This document shows, piece after piece, positions 23,640 to 35,323 of a stretch of DNA of 64,000 nt (positions are counted from its first letter, which is position 1; every line of letters starts with the position of its first letter). Both the position numbers and the translations under genes were made by a program. Source of the stretch: Syngnathus acus (taxonomy: Eukaryota; Chordata; Actinopteri; Syngnathiformes; Syngnathidae). Location: the NCBI RefSeq assembly GCF_901709675.1, contig NC_051087.1, positions 5,289,001 through 5,353,000 of the forward strand, written 5' to 3'. A model generated the notes under the pieces. That model saw only the letters and a list, made by a program, of their open reading frames with translations, was not told the origin of the DNA and searched no databases.

Positions 23640-23868
23640 TGTCATAGCAACCGCACCCCTCCTTTGGACGTCAGAGGCATGAGCTTGGAGGATGAAGCTG
23701 TATGCAGCGTCTGTCTTGCGTGCCTCTCAGAGAGCAACTGTCATCTTTTTGGACTTCTCTTTGCGTGACACTTTGAGAACTGCAACGGAACATCTCCCCC
23801 AGTGTGGACGGATTTAATAGCGGACCCGAGTCGCACACCCTCAGGCGCCGGTCCAGCTCCGTGCACAG
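23640..23868 (+). promoter_or_regulatory. smim45: Candidate 5' exon and promoter of smim45
   Basis: A GC-richer block ends in GTGCACAG followed by a good donor GTGAGC at 23869. It lies 940 bp upstream of the smim45 start codon and contains no long open frame. A CRE-like GACGTCA is near 23668. It is best read as a non-coding first exon of smim45, spliced to an acceptor shortly before 24809. This is inferred, not proven. Confidence 0.4.
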
Positions 23869-24118
23869 GTGAGCGCTTATGTCTTCCGTGGCTTTTGTTT
23901 TAGCGATATCTGGGAAAAGTGTGGTGCTGATTGTGGGCTTCAGATGTTAGTACTGTGTCTTGCCTTCTTCTGTATGTTGAATTCCACATGGAGAAGATTT
24001 GTGGAAACACATTTGATGACGCATGCATTACTCACTCAATATAGTGGAACCTCAGTGTTTTCCATGCCTAATTTCTCAAAGTACCCCCCCCCCCCCCAGA
24101 ATATAATGTGGAACGAAT

Positions 24119-24345
24119 CTATTCCATCCATCTATTTTGTATCGTGCTTAACCTCATTAGGGTGATAGGCGAGCTGGAGCCTATCCCAGCTGACTTTGGG
24201 TGAGAGGCTAGCACACCCTCGATTGGACGCCACCCAGTCGCTGGGAACAGACAAACAACACATTCTTCACAGTCTACTGTGAACCCAACACGATTGAAGT
24301 ACTTGCAGAAAACCCACATAGAGGACATGCCAAGTCCACTCAGGA
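24119..24345 (+). repeat. Teleost dispersed repeat (TCCATCCAT..GAGCCTATCCCAGCTGAC type)
   Basis: The interval carries CATCCATCTATTTTGT, then CTCATTAGGGTGATAGG, then GGAGCCTATCCCAGCTGAC and a GGACGCCACCCAGTCG block. Related blocks occur at 28795-28850 (reverse), 29785-29875 and 31870-31945 in this window. I know this as a very common fish interspersed repeat, a LINE/SINE 3' region, without being able to name the subfamily. Confidence 0.6.
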
Positions 24346-24808
24346 CATAAATTGACAAATATGTACATAAAACATATATTTTGTTTTATGAAAATAAGAA
24401 TCGTTGATGCTGCCCCAAAAAGTTTTTTTAACTGTCTATACATGCAACTGGTGCCAAAACACTACTTTTGCTTAAATGAAATTAAAAAAATCGGAATTTA
24501 CACAGGCATATATTCTTTATCCTCTGCGAAAAACAGCCAATGTTAGTTAAGTTTATGAAGTCACTGAAAATCGTGGTGGCCCTTGTGAGTGTATTATACC
24601 GCCCTCTAGTGGCCTAGGTAGGCACACTAGAAGGTTTGTGTATAATGTAAAAACCATAGTGCGATTTTCCTCTTTGAAAACATTACAGTTTGTTTGTTGT
24701 TCTGTTTTTAATGAACTCTTGTCTTCCTCTCCTCTCTCCCAACATCAAGCCCGCTTTCTCTCTTCTCATCCATTTTGGACCCGCCCCACACCTCTTAAGC
24801 TCCCAGTG

Positions 24809-25009
24809 ATGTCGTGGTTGTTCTTGGACTGGTTTGTTCCGCTCTACCTGCTGGTTTCAGTCCTGGTACTGGCGGGCTTTGGCGCGTGTCTGTACTTCTT
24901 GGAGCCCGGGCTGCACGACACACATATGTGGAGCAACAAAAACGTCAGGCATCGCCCGCTGGTGGCCAGCGTGAACTGTAGAGATGGTGACACAGATGCT
25001 CTCATATGA
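24809..25009 (+). CDS. smim45: SMIM45, small integral membrane protein
   Basis: A 66-codon frame starting MSWLFLDWFVPLYLLVSV. One hydrophobic segment covers about residues 5-31 (FVPLYLLVSVLVLAGFGACLY), followed by EPGLHDTHMW and a short polar tail with RPLV. Human SMIM45 shows the same pattern: FLDWFVP, a single helix, GFGAC, EPGL and RPLV. The protein is a single-pass membrane micropeptide, and its function is not established. In human the gene also sits next to SEPTIN3 and CENPM, which supports the call. The frame is complete in one exon; the 5'UTR is probably spliced from about 23868. Candidate poly(A) signals lie near 26009 and at 26097-26102. The small size means conservation, not length, carries the evidence. 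Confidence 0.85.
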   Translation: MSWLFLDWFVPLYLLVSVLVLAGFGACLYFLEPGLHDTHMWSNKNVRHRPLVASVNCRDGDTDALI

Positions 25010-27117
25010 TCGGGAGGGGCGGCGGGGGGACTTCCACAATGGAAAGAGGAGGGATGATCTGATAAGCCTTATCCCATCACATCAACTTTTCTCTGATCCC
25101 CAGCATATTGTAGTTTTTTTTCAGGGGTGAATCAGACTAAAGTGAAGCAGATGGGTTCTACTATAAAAGATGCCGGAACGAGATTGTGAAGTAGCATGAT
25201 GGCTTTTGGAAAGGTTCGATGTCAACAGTTGTGCCATTGTCCACCTGTGCCAATTTTTTAACATTCATTGGTGTTGTTTTTGTAGTTTGGCGACCATTTC
25301 AAGTGTACTGTATAATGGTGTTGACTTGTGTATTCCTATTGTTAAAGTGACATATAACACCAGACACGTCAGGTCACCCTGCATAATTTTCCAGGACTTT
25401 ATTTTTCATTTCTACCCCCCTCTGCCATGGCTTTAGATATTTGGTTTGCATATAGAAAATAGCTTGTTGTTTTGTTTGGACAATGCAGTGCAATTGTCCA
25501 ACCAAGGCAAATACACAACCAATCAAAACTGTGCATGATTATTACTATAAAGGCCAATTTTTGTATTGGATCACATTGTTGGGTGTACCTACTGTTGTGG
25601 CCATTGATGCTGTCAATTCGGGGATGGGCAAAGTATTTTTATCATTTTTCAAAATTTTTGATGTATTTATTTTTTCATCAATATTTGTATTAATGGAATA
25701 TTTGGCTATTTACTGTCAATGGTAGACTGATATAGTAAAAAATTAACAAATTTACATTCCAAAAGTACTTACTTATTTACATCAGATTTTTAAAAAAACA
25801 AAACATGTTTTAACTTTTTTCTCCCTGCAACCTCATCTCCGAATGAATTTAAATTAAAACGGTCCCCTTGAGTTTGCCCACCCCTGATGTAATTACATTG
25901 AATTTTTCCCTCCTCTCCCTGGCAGTGTCCACATACCAACAGATGCTGAGAAGCATGTAGACGGTTTGTGCCACTGTGTTGTAGTGTCTATAGTACAATA
26001 TGTAACTAATAAAAACAGCAAATGTGTGTTCATAGTCGACAGAGATCTTTTTGTTATTGTGCTGACTGTGCGCTTCCTTATCTGTTGGTACCAAAAATAA
26101 AAGTATAGTATGTAATGGTGATTATTTGTGATGTCAAGACCAGGACAGAGCTCCGAGCGAGGATGCGATGTGGGTGTGAAACAACAGTGCAGGCTCAGTG
26201 TGCAGGAATCACGAGAATGCCACTTGTCCACCCACGACGCCCACTATGTCTTTCCTTGTCATGGTGTTTGTCTCCTTCACTCACTCAAGTGTGATAGGAA
26301 CCAGACAACAGCCTACATATGCAGGTTAGTGATATTTTAATTGCTTTAAAAAAAAAAAAAAAATCTTTATTGTTGCGAATGTGCATATTTAAAATGAACC
26401 CCAGAATCTCATGTGTGCTATTAAATGAGATTTTGGGATGTTATTGCGCAATGAATCCATGACCAAAAGGGCTGCAACGAACCATTGTTTCAATAAGCAA
26501 TTCATCTGTTGATTAAAAAAAAAGTTTTAGTTTCCATCACATTTCAAATTGATAGCAGTATGTTTCGTAATGTTCGGTTACATGTCAGAAATAAAAGCTC
26601 ATTCATATTGTAAAAACTGCATTATACCCTCAAGATCTGAGCCGTACCAAATCGAATGTAAACAATCGATTAGTCATTCTGCTACATAACGGCTAATTTT
26701 TATTCTCATTGAAGCACACAGCCAAACAAAATGTAGCATCTTTAGATCCTGTTGGCATTTTGCTTTTAGCTGTGGTTATTCTCAAAGCGCTATATAAATA
26801 AACTTGAGTTGTGAGGTAAGTTTCCATTTGTGAGAGTAAATATACTATCAAAAAAAAAAAACTTCTTGTGTTCATAGTGTTACACTTGCTTGACTACACT
26901 TCAAACCGTGTATTTTCACAGTGAGTAAATCCTGGTCTGTCTCTAAAAATAAATGTCTAGCTGGGTCTCCATTTGTACACCTACATTGTGTTTAGTCGAT
27001 TGCCTTTTCCCCCAGAAGAAATTAAAAGCCTCAGACAAATGTTTCTTTTTTTTTCATTCTTTTCCAGGTTGCTCTCTAATCTCATTTCCCCAAGGTAAGA
27101 AGCAGCAGGAAAGAAGA
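25010..27117. other. smim45 3'UTR and spacer
   Basis: AT-rich non-coding sequence. AATAAA at 26097-26102 fits the end of a roughly 1.1 kb smim45 3'UTR. Near 26468-26540 a GGGCTGCAACGAACC block followed by GTTGATTAAAA resembles the fish GGCTGCAACGATTAATCG repeat; similar GATTAATTATT words occur near 39206. No coding exon is supported here. Confidence 0.45.
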
Positions 27118-28110
27118 ATGAGCGTATTTGACCGACTGTCACCTTTAATCCCTCGGCTGTCGGCGTCCTCCAAACAAGCAAAAGAGCATCCTCATCTTCC
27201 TCATCCTCCTCATTCTTCATCTGCTCTTTTGTTTGCTCCTGTCAAAAGGAAAGGGATTGACATCCCTCCGTTTAAGCCAAAGGGTGTCAGGTATGCAGTA
27301 TTCAAGCTCATTCCATAATATGTCCCTCTTCAACTTTAATTTCCTGTTCATTTTCATTTATTTTCAGTTTTGGGTCTGCTTCTTCATCTTCGTGTCTTGG
27401 TCTTCCCACCGCATTACTAGACCAGACTGAGCCCCAAGCCAGGCTTAATCAGAAAGCGTCCCTGGATTTTTCCAGTAGAGGTAAACACAGATTTTCTTGG
27501 CGTAATAGTAACACATTACATATAATTACTTTTTGTCTTGTTTCTTTAAGATCATCTTGTTTATCAGCCTGGATATGAGAAAATGCAGTGTGAAAACCAA
27601 ACAGATGCATGGATGACTCCTGAGGCCTCCAGAACGTGCTGGAGAGAAGATCCCTTTGACCCTCAACTCAGGTGGCATTCGAAAGAAGATACTAAAAGTC
27701 CATCATCCAACACTTCAGTCAATGTTGAATCCATAGACAAGCAGAGATTCTGGTCCACGCCTTGGACGGATGTTGATCTGGAACACAGTTGTCAATCAAG
27801 AGAGAAGCCTCCAACAACGCAGGCTCCCTGGTGGACATACAGAGGAACATCATTTAAGACATGTCTGGTGCATCCTGTGCAAACATCTTCTGGACCGCAC
27901 AAGGGAATCTCATCAGCAAATAGTAGTGAAGAGAGTGACTTTCAAAAAGGAGCTCATGAAGCTTGCACCAAACTGCAACAAGATGCTTTCAACCTTGACA
28001 GGCCTTCACCTGAATGCTCAAAAAAAATTCGTCTTCCAGGGGAGGAACCAGAGGATCCCTATTACGTCAGCATTTTCTACCCAGATTCAGTGTATGAAGG
28101 TGAGTACTGA
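27118..28110 (+). CDS. Unrecognised spliced protein-coding gene between smim45 and septin3
   Basis: Three exons read cleanly in phase: 27118-27290, 27368-27480 and 27551 to about 28099/28110, giving about 281 residues. The donors are GTATGC, GTAAAC and GTGAGT, and the acceptors are TTTTCAG and TTCTTTAAG. The protein starts MSVFDRLSPLIPRLSAS. It is Ser/Pro-rich and probably disordered, with basic KRKGIDIPPFKPKG (about 45-58) and a late aromatic patch EDPYYVSIFYPDSVYEG. I cannot assign a family. There is no signal peptide or membrane helix. Its 3' end is unsure. Either translation runs into the intron and stops at 28110, or it splices on to one of several possible acceptors before 28320, where an EEELRKNGRRLRENVQ-like frame is visible but interrupted by a TAA. 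It may be a fast-evolving nuclear gene or one losing its 3' end. Confidence 0.6.
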
Positions 28111-28794
28111 CCGAGAGAGCACCAAAGCCGTCTCAGGGTCTTCGTGGGGGTCGGGGCGTGATCAGACTCAGATGTCGCTGCTTATCAGTAGAGTAGCAGA
28201 CATGTTGATGAAAAAAAAACCATTGGTTTCGCGAAGTATTTCAATGTGGCGCACATAAATATTACGTGAAGAAGAGCTGAGGAAGAATGGAAGGAGATTG
28301 AGAGAGAATGTGCAAACAGGTGATATAATTCTTTCTCATTTGTTTATTCTTTATTAAGTTATTTACAAATAACAAATGTAATTTAAAAGTACAGTCTGTC
28401 AAATTATTGATTTTTTGGTCAATATTTACATTTTATTATTCACAATAACTAATTATTTCATGTCAATAATGAACCAAAAATATTTGAAATTATTTTTTCA
28501 AGAAAACACAGCTAAATTAATGCAATGAGTAGCACAGCAGGTTGGATTAAAGAATGGAGCGGGCTTCATGTGGAGAGAGTTTGTTTGTGTTATACTGCCT
28601 CCAGGTGGCCGAGGCAGGGATCCCATAAAGAATGTGATTTAATTCTGATTAGTGCTATTTTCCTCATGAAAATACACATTACACGATTTTTTGGAGGGGG
28701 GGGGGGGGGGTCTATTGTATTTCAAAATCGTTTTATTTCATTCTAAACAGGTTCAAGGCTTAATTTTTGGGCTTTGTCCATAAGTCCAACCAGT

Positions 28795-28850
28795 CCTCGG
28801 TGTACCCCCACCTCAATTGGGGATAAGCGATATAGAAAATGGATGGCTGA
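28795..28850 (-). repeat. Dispersed-repeat fragment, reverse
   Basis: The block CAATTGGGGATAAGCGATAT followed by AGAAAATGGATGG is the reverse complement of the CCATCCATTTTCTGTATCGC-type start of the same fish repeat as at 24119. Only a short fragment remains. Confidence 0.5.
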
Positions 28851-28859
28851 AAATGCATC

Positions 28860-29102
28860 CCCTGAGGTGTGGTTGTATTGCGCATGCGCACCGCATCTCT
28901 CCACGCCCTCTTTCCTCTCGTGTCGCCTTGGTAACGGAGGAAAAGAAAAGGAGGGAGAGCGCTCCAAAGCCAACGGGAAGGAGAGGAGGAGGAGAGATAC
29001 CCAGAACAATCTGCTCATCTCGCCACCGCTCTGGCAGAAGCTACTTTATTAAAATTAGGCAACTTTAGCGGCCTCTCGAAGAGACCTCGTCGCGTCTAAC
29101 AG
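28860..29102 (+). promoter_or_regulatory. septin3: septin3 promoter and non-coding first exon
   Basis: A perfect palindromic NRF1 site, TGCGCATGCGCA, lies at 28879-28890 in a CpG-richer block without a TATA box. The block ends in GTCTAACAG followed by a GTTAGT donor at 29103. This fits a non-coding exon joined to the acceptor at 30621, just before the septin3 ATG. NRF1 sites are common in promoters of neuronal and housekeeping genes. Confidence 0.6.
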
Positions 29103-29784
29103 GTTAGTGACGCAGCAGCTGTTAGCATTGCTGCGCGTGGTACCTATTAGCCGCTAGCCGTCTTGTTCTTCCTCCGTGGGAGACAATAGGGCCGACACAG
29201 GCTGCTTGTAATGTAGACAACCAAAACAGACGCTAAACGTGGGCTTTTCTTCTATAATTAACCTCACACACGTAAAAGCATGTGTTTTATTGCGAGAACC
29301 AGGTTGCAATGACGTAAGTCCATCACCATCATGTGGCGACTCGCCCTTATTCATCTCTCCATGCGCCGCTGTGACAGTGTGCATGTATGTGTGTCAAATG
29401 GCTTGTGCATGTTGTAAAATGTGCAGTGACAGCCAGGGTGGCCTGCTTCATGCGGACTGGGCTACATTGAAAGGAAGCCCGACAGAAGAGTCGGCAGTTC
29501 CATGCGCACAAGCCTGCAGGCTGGGTCCTCACTTGGCTTTTATCTATTATTATTACTTACCATCTGTCAGACTGGTCCTTTTTTTTTTTTCACCTCAAAT
29601 GTTGTCACAGTCACGCTTGTTTGTGTAACTGAGAATGGTGTCTAGGTGTAGTACAGTGATGAGAGTCCTAAATTCTGACAACAGATGTGACCATTCCATT
29701 CAGCACAGCCTGAATTGGATCCTTAACATTTCAAGTTCAATTGATTTAAATAATGATTCCTAATCTTTGGAGGTAGCAGCTTGT

Positions 29785-29880
29785 CTCCATATCCATTCAT
29801 CCGTTTTCTGTACTGCTTGTCCTCATTAGAGTCGCAAGTGGGCTGAAGTCTATCCCAGCTTACTTTTGAGACACCATCAA
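29785..29880 (+). repeat. Dispersed-repeat fragment in septin3 intron 1
   Basis: TCCATTCATCCGTTTTCTGT, then TGCTTGTCCTCATTAGAGTC and TCTATCCCAGCTTAC, repeat the block order seen at 24119-24200. The rest of this intron (29103-30621) is AT-rich without recognisable features. Confidence 0.55.
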
Positions 29881-30624
29881 ATCCCACACAATAAAGCTGG
29901 GGATTCAAATCCAGAACCTCTCAAGTGTGGTTCTAACCAGTACTTTGTAGTGACTAATACTTTTCAAATGGAACACCCCTACAGATTGTCTGTTCTGTTT
30001 AGTTTTAAATGTGGAAATCAAATGATAATTTTCTTAACAATAATATGGTAAATGCCACTCCCACTATTCTAAAACTGGATTCAGATTATAGTTGCATCTA
30101 TTTGAATTTTGCAACCTGCTGTCCACTGAAAATGACATCACAGTTGCTCAGGGCTCAGATAATGACTTCACTTTCCCTTTGATAAGAAACGTAAATACAA
30201 ATGACAAAAAATGAATTAATTAATTTTAAATAACCAGTCCTATAAGACAACATGGCTAAATGAATGGAACAAATAAATTAATAATTAGAATTTTTTTAAA
30301 TTTATGATCATTTTTACATGTCTAATGAATTTAAATGTCCTAAAATATTTTTAATTGTACTAATATTTTAGTACTTCCACAAAGTCAATTAGCAAAGTGT
30401 TCATAAAGTATTCCAGATTAATGCAAAAATAAATCAAATTTCCTTAGAAAAAAAAAAAGCACAGCAGGCCAATTCTGGCTCATGAGCCATACTTTACCCA
30501 TCCCTAGTGTTGACTGCAGAGAGGAAGGAGGAGGTGACCCAGCTTCTCTACTGACCTATTTACACATGTAACAGGCAGACTTTCTGGATGAAGATTGATA
30601 TTGTTGTCCCTCTCCTCTACAGAC

Positions 30625-33546
30625 ATGTCGGACATAGTTCCTCCAGAAGTGAGACCCAAACCGGCCGTCCCTGCCAAACCCCCTAATGTGGGTGCTCCCT
30701 CCCCATCCAACCCCTTCCCGCCTCAAGGGCCGGGCATAGGAGGAGTAGGTGGCGTATCGGCGGCACCTCCCAGTGCCATCCCGGTGCCCATCGGGAATCA
30801 CGGCCCGAGCCACGGGGGCTCTCATGCCGGTGTCGCCGCTCACGTTGTAGGCCACAATGTGAGCCACGGTGCGGGTCACGCTGCAGCCCACGTCGGTAGC
30901 CATGGTCACGGCACCTCCAACAGCACCAGCGGCGGGTCCACTCTGCTCGGTTACATCGGAATCGACACCATCATCGAGCAGATGAGGAAGAAGACGATGA
31001 AGACGGGCTTTGACTTTAACATCATGGTTGTCGGTGAGTTTCACTGTCAGGTGCCCAATAACTCTTGAGAGGTCACGTAAAAGCTTGTGAGACATGAGCA
31101 CAGTTAGGAGCGAAAACATTTATTATTAGTCATTTAATATTTCCTGCACTAATTTAGCCATATCTTTCCAAGTTGATATGAATTTTTACGTGTTTTTTAT
31201 TTTTTATTTTTTTATTTAACTAAGCTGTTAAATTATTTGAAAAAAACAACAACTCATAAATATATCAGCTGTTTTTAATTTTTTGTGTGAAGAGACTCAC
31301 CTCGGACCCCTTTTCACCGTCAGGTCACAGCGGTCTGGGCAAGTCGACCCTGTTGAACACCTTGTTTAAGACGCAGGTGAGCAGGAGGAGTGCAGGATGG
31401 TCCCGTGATGACAAGATCCCTAAAACTGTGGAGATCAAATCTGTTTCTCACGGTGAGTACACGCAGCGACTCAGCAAGTTGTATTTTTAGAAAGGATATC
31501 ATGCACTTTCCAACTCATCCTCGTGCAAGTTGTTTATATGCCAGGCTTTCATCGTTCTACCTCTCGGGGGAACTCGGAGGATCTGGATTCTGACACAGAG
31601 CTGATATGTTGAGCCATATTTAAACAATTCAGGGCAGAGAGTAATTGTCCAATTCATACAATGTAAAACAACATTTTCTGGTAAGGCCACTAGATTGGCA
31701 CGAGGATAAACATTGTACAGGATCCTCCATGATTTAGAGCACCAGGGAGTTAGAGGTGATAAATCAGTGATAAGCTGCTTGGGTGGTCCATTTTTATGGC
31801 CACGTCTGCAGCGGCCAATGACACTTTAATATTTTGCAATAAATTAAAACGTTCTATAACACTTGGCCTAATTAGGAGCCTTTTCTCCCCGCTGACTTTG
31901 GGCAGGAGGCTGGGTACACCCGGGACTGGTTGCTAGGCAACACTCTTTTAAAATAATTACTATCATTCCTATTTGATTTGCGTGCAACTGAATAGTGAAG
32001 ATGTTGTATTTTCATTGTTTTTATTGCTTCATTGCAGTTATCGAGGAGGGCGGCGTGAAAATGAAGCTTACTGTTGTCGACACGCCTGGATTTGGGGACC
32101 TAATCAATAATGACAACTGGTGGGTTGTGTTCCACTTCTAATTCTCTTAAATGTGGTGACAATTTATTTTGGGAATCTGCTCAATTTAGCCTTTTGTTCA
32201 TTTGTGTACAGCTGGGAGCCCATTTGCAAGTACATCAATGAGCAGTATGAGAAGTTCCTCAAAGAAGAAGTGAATATCACCAGAAAGAAGCGCATTCCCG
32301 ACACCAGAGTGCACTGCTGTCTCTATTTCATCTCCCCGACTGGACACTCGTAAGTGGCTGAAACGATCCCAACTGCGTTAAGTCCACATCGTCAAACTGC
32401 CAAGGAGAGAACCTCCTACTCACAGAGCAGTGAAGGTTAATGAGACAGACGAGACATGACAAGTTAATTTCCCGCGCAGCCGTCTGCCATTCTGATTATT
32501 AACACTCGAGCATTCACGGAGAGTGACAGCAGCCTACTTCCTCCACCCCAACCTACTTACTCATCTTTCATTTATCGACTGTACGAGACAGACTGCGGCA
32601 GCTCGACGTGGAGTTCATGAAGCGCTTGAGTCACTCCGTCAACATAATTCCCGTGATAGCCAAGGCCGACACCATGACCCCCGAAGAGAGACAGGAATTC
32701 AAACAGCGGGTGAGTGGGGTGCCATTGAAAGCGCAACCTTTTCATGGTGTGCTTATTGAGAATATTCGATATTCCCCGGATACCACTAAAAGCTGTCGTT
32801 TTCATTCGGGCATTAAAAAAAAAAAAAGCATGATGGGCCAAAAGAGTTTGTTGAATAAACAAAATGTGTGGCGATGCAGGTGAAAAAGGAACTGGAGATG
32901 AACGGCATCGAGTTTTACCCGCAGAAAGAGTTTGACGAGGACATGGAGGACAAGAGCGACAACGACAAGATCAGAGTAAGCCATCCGGGGGGTGTCCCCA
33001 CATGACGCTAGCCCAAACGGCTTCAAATCTCATGGAAATGTCTCGCGCCCACAGGAGGCGATGCCCTTTGCTGTGGTGGGTAGCGACAAAGAATATCAAG
33101 TGAATGGCAAGCGCGTTTTGGGGAGGAAGACCGCATGGGGAGTTGTCGAAGGTGAGAGCTGTTTTCTTTGAACAGTTTCCAGCCTTCGCCACAGAGAATT
33201 ATCGACGAGTGAAGGCCTTTCATTCTCTTTTGTTGCAGTTGAAAATATGAATCACTGCGAGTTTGCCCAGCTGAGAGACTTCATCATCAGGTAAACGGCG
33301 GCTTCATTTATATTCTTAGGACATAGAACCAATACAAATGGGACTTTTCTTGTTCAGTTAGGGTTAGTTCACGCACAGGTCAAATCGACTGCATTTAAAC
33401 ACAAAGTCATTGTTTGCTTGCACAGGTCTCACTTGCAAGATCTGAAGGAGGTGACTCACAACATTCACTACGAAACATACCGTGCCAAGAGACTCCATGA
33501 GAACGGAGGCCTGCACCCCGTCAACACCCAGGAAAGCAACCTGTAA
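30625..33546 (+). CDS. septin3: Septin-3, neuronal septin GTPase
   Basis: Nine coding exons: 30625-31033, 31324-31452, 32038-32119, 32212-32349, 32592-32709, 32880-32975, 33055-33151, 33239-33290 and 33426-33546, 413 residues. The P-loop is GHSGLGKST (about 137-145), G3 is DTPGFGD, G4 is AKAD, and the septin unique element ([20 protein letters not shown]) follows. The product is closest to SEPTIN3 of the SEPTIN3/9/12 group, starting [19 protein letters not shown] and containing [17 protein letters not shown]. It lacks a C-terminal coiled coil, as this group does. Septins polymerise into filaments under the membrane, and SEPTIN3 is enriched at presynaptic ends. Unusual: residues about 21-105 form a Gly/His/Ala/Pro-rich insert absent from human SEPTIN3. 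A non-coding first exon ends at 29102. The poly(A) signal lies at 34696-34701. Confidence 0.95.
31865..31945 (+). repeat. Dispersed-repeat fragment in a septin3 intron
   Basis: CCGCTGACTTTGGGCAGGAG and GGTACACCCGGGACTGGTTG correspond to the middle of the repeat seen at 24119 (GCTGACTTTGGGTGAGAGG). The copy is short and diverged. Confidence 0.5.
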
Positions 33547-34720
33547 TCACTCAGTGTCGTCGATAGATATGCTCGACATTATATGATCATGACCGGCATC
33601 GCCGCATGCTTGAAACACACGTAAATGTGTACATATCAGTGTCATTTATTGGTATTTTTTTATAAACCCTCCTTGCTTGTCAAAGTAAGTTAATATTTGG
33701 GTGTGCCACCCAGCGTCTTGGTGCCATGATATGAAAGACTGACAATGACTGGGAAGTGTTTGTAGGTTCGTCGAAGCATAGGATGTGTCTCAGTGAGAAT
33801 GCCGTTATATTTAGTCTGTAGGTTTTGTGACTGGATCTTTTCATTACTTTTGTTTGGCATATACATTCGATCAGGTTCAAAATTATTTTTTTTTCTAAAG
33901 AATTTACAATTGCAGTTAAATATATTTAAGTCAACTCAACAGGAAGAGCTCAAACCTGTCAAGGGTGGGTAAATCTTTAATTAACTCCGACTAATTGTGA
34001 CGTCATTAAAGTGCCATACTACTTTCTACCGCTTAGCGGCAGCACTCTTCCACAGTATCGCTCTGAACCATCGCAAGAATTTTTTTTTGCCTACGGTCAT
34101 TATTTAAAATTTAGTCCATAATTAGCTATTATTATTTGATTCCAAACTACACGTATTACACAGGATTCCAACAACATGCTAAGTCTTTAAATGTTTATGT
34201 TCTGTCATGGAATTTCTGCTGTTGTGTACAAATATGACAAAACTTCAGGCACTTTTATCAATCAGGTTCGTTTTTTAAAAGTCATGGTTTTACACAAACG
34301 TGCACATTAGTGTGGTTTTTATTTGAGATATGAGGTGTCTGATGCAATTTGAACGTGCTTGTGATTTTGTTGCAGTCGGGTGAGATGTAAAGAGCGCGTC
34401 ACATCACTTTTTTTCTGATCACTTTTTGCATGCTTGAATCCAAATCGTCTGTGTGCCTAACCAATCACTGCTCTGTTACATTGACTATTTCCAAAGGTCA
34501 AGTTAAATACAGTCATTGAAATGAAACACTGCCGTCTGCAAACTAAATGGGCAGCCCATGATTGAACAAATCGCTCATCCTTTCCATTTGTAATCGCTTA
34601 CAACGTTTCGAAGTTGCTGTTAATCGTTGAACGCAATATAATTTGAAACAATACTGAGTGCATTTTTATTTCTCTTGTTTATTGGGATTTTATTTAATAA
34701 ATGTACATTCCCATGGAAAT
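33547..34720 (+). other. septin3: septin3 3'UTR
   Basis: About 1.15 kb of AT-rich sequence without coding potential, ending with AATAAA at 34696-34701. A long 3'UTR is usual for neuronal genes. The end is inferred from the signal. Confidence 0.55.
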
Positions 34721-35004
34721 CCTTTCATCCGAATGTGTTTTTATTGAAACATTTCACCTCAAGTGAAGGCCATCAGACATAATTTAAAGAATAGATTTTA
34801 TCTCTAAACACAGTTTTACGAGCCAAGCTTCAAATCCTGGCTAAAACCCTGTGTGGATTTTCTCTGTGTAGTCTGGTTTCCTTAAACATTATTCCAAAAA
34901 CGTGCAAGTGAATAATCTCAATTGAATCGTTGTTTGAACTTTTAATAAGTTACAAAACATTTAATCAGTGGTTTAAAGTCATCAACTTACCAATTCATTA
35001 GAGC

Positions 35005-35323
35005 ACAGGTGTCAAACTCAAGGCCCGGGGGCCAGATACGGCCCGCCACATCATCTTATGTGGCCCGCGAAGACAAATTGTGCATCAAATTCGTGTCATT
35101 ACTAGAATTGCAAATTGTCTTCACTTTTAATAATATCTTTTTAAAAAAATATTTGACCAGTTTTTACTTGTCTGATTTGAAAACGAGTTATTTGTCAGTT
35201 TGTTTTGTAGCTTTTACTGTATATAATATGAGGTGCTCATACATTTATTTGGGTTGACAGTCATAATGGCCCTCCGAAAGAAGCTATGACTACAATGCGG
35301 CCCGCCAAAAAAATGAGTTTGAG
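35005..35323 (+). repeat. hAT-like MITE, most complete copy
   Basis: The left end reads CAGGTGTCAAACTCAAGGCC and the right end reads GCGGCCCGCC..ATGAGTTTGAGG. These are imperfect inverted ends (CAAACTCA with TGAGTTTG, GGCCCG with GCGGCCCGCC). The centre is AT-rich. It is related to copies at 1280 and 57379. No transposase coding remains, so it is a non-autonomous element. Confidence 0.65.

Noticed and set aside
27770-28258. 162-codon plus-strand frame overlapping the unknown gene
   Set aside because: The alternative frame of the same exon fits splice phase and composition better. This one has no start context or motif, though its tail could be a real 3' exon.
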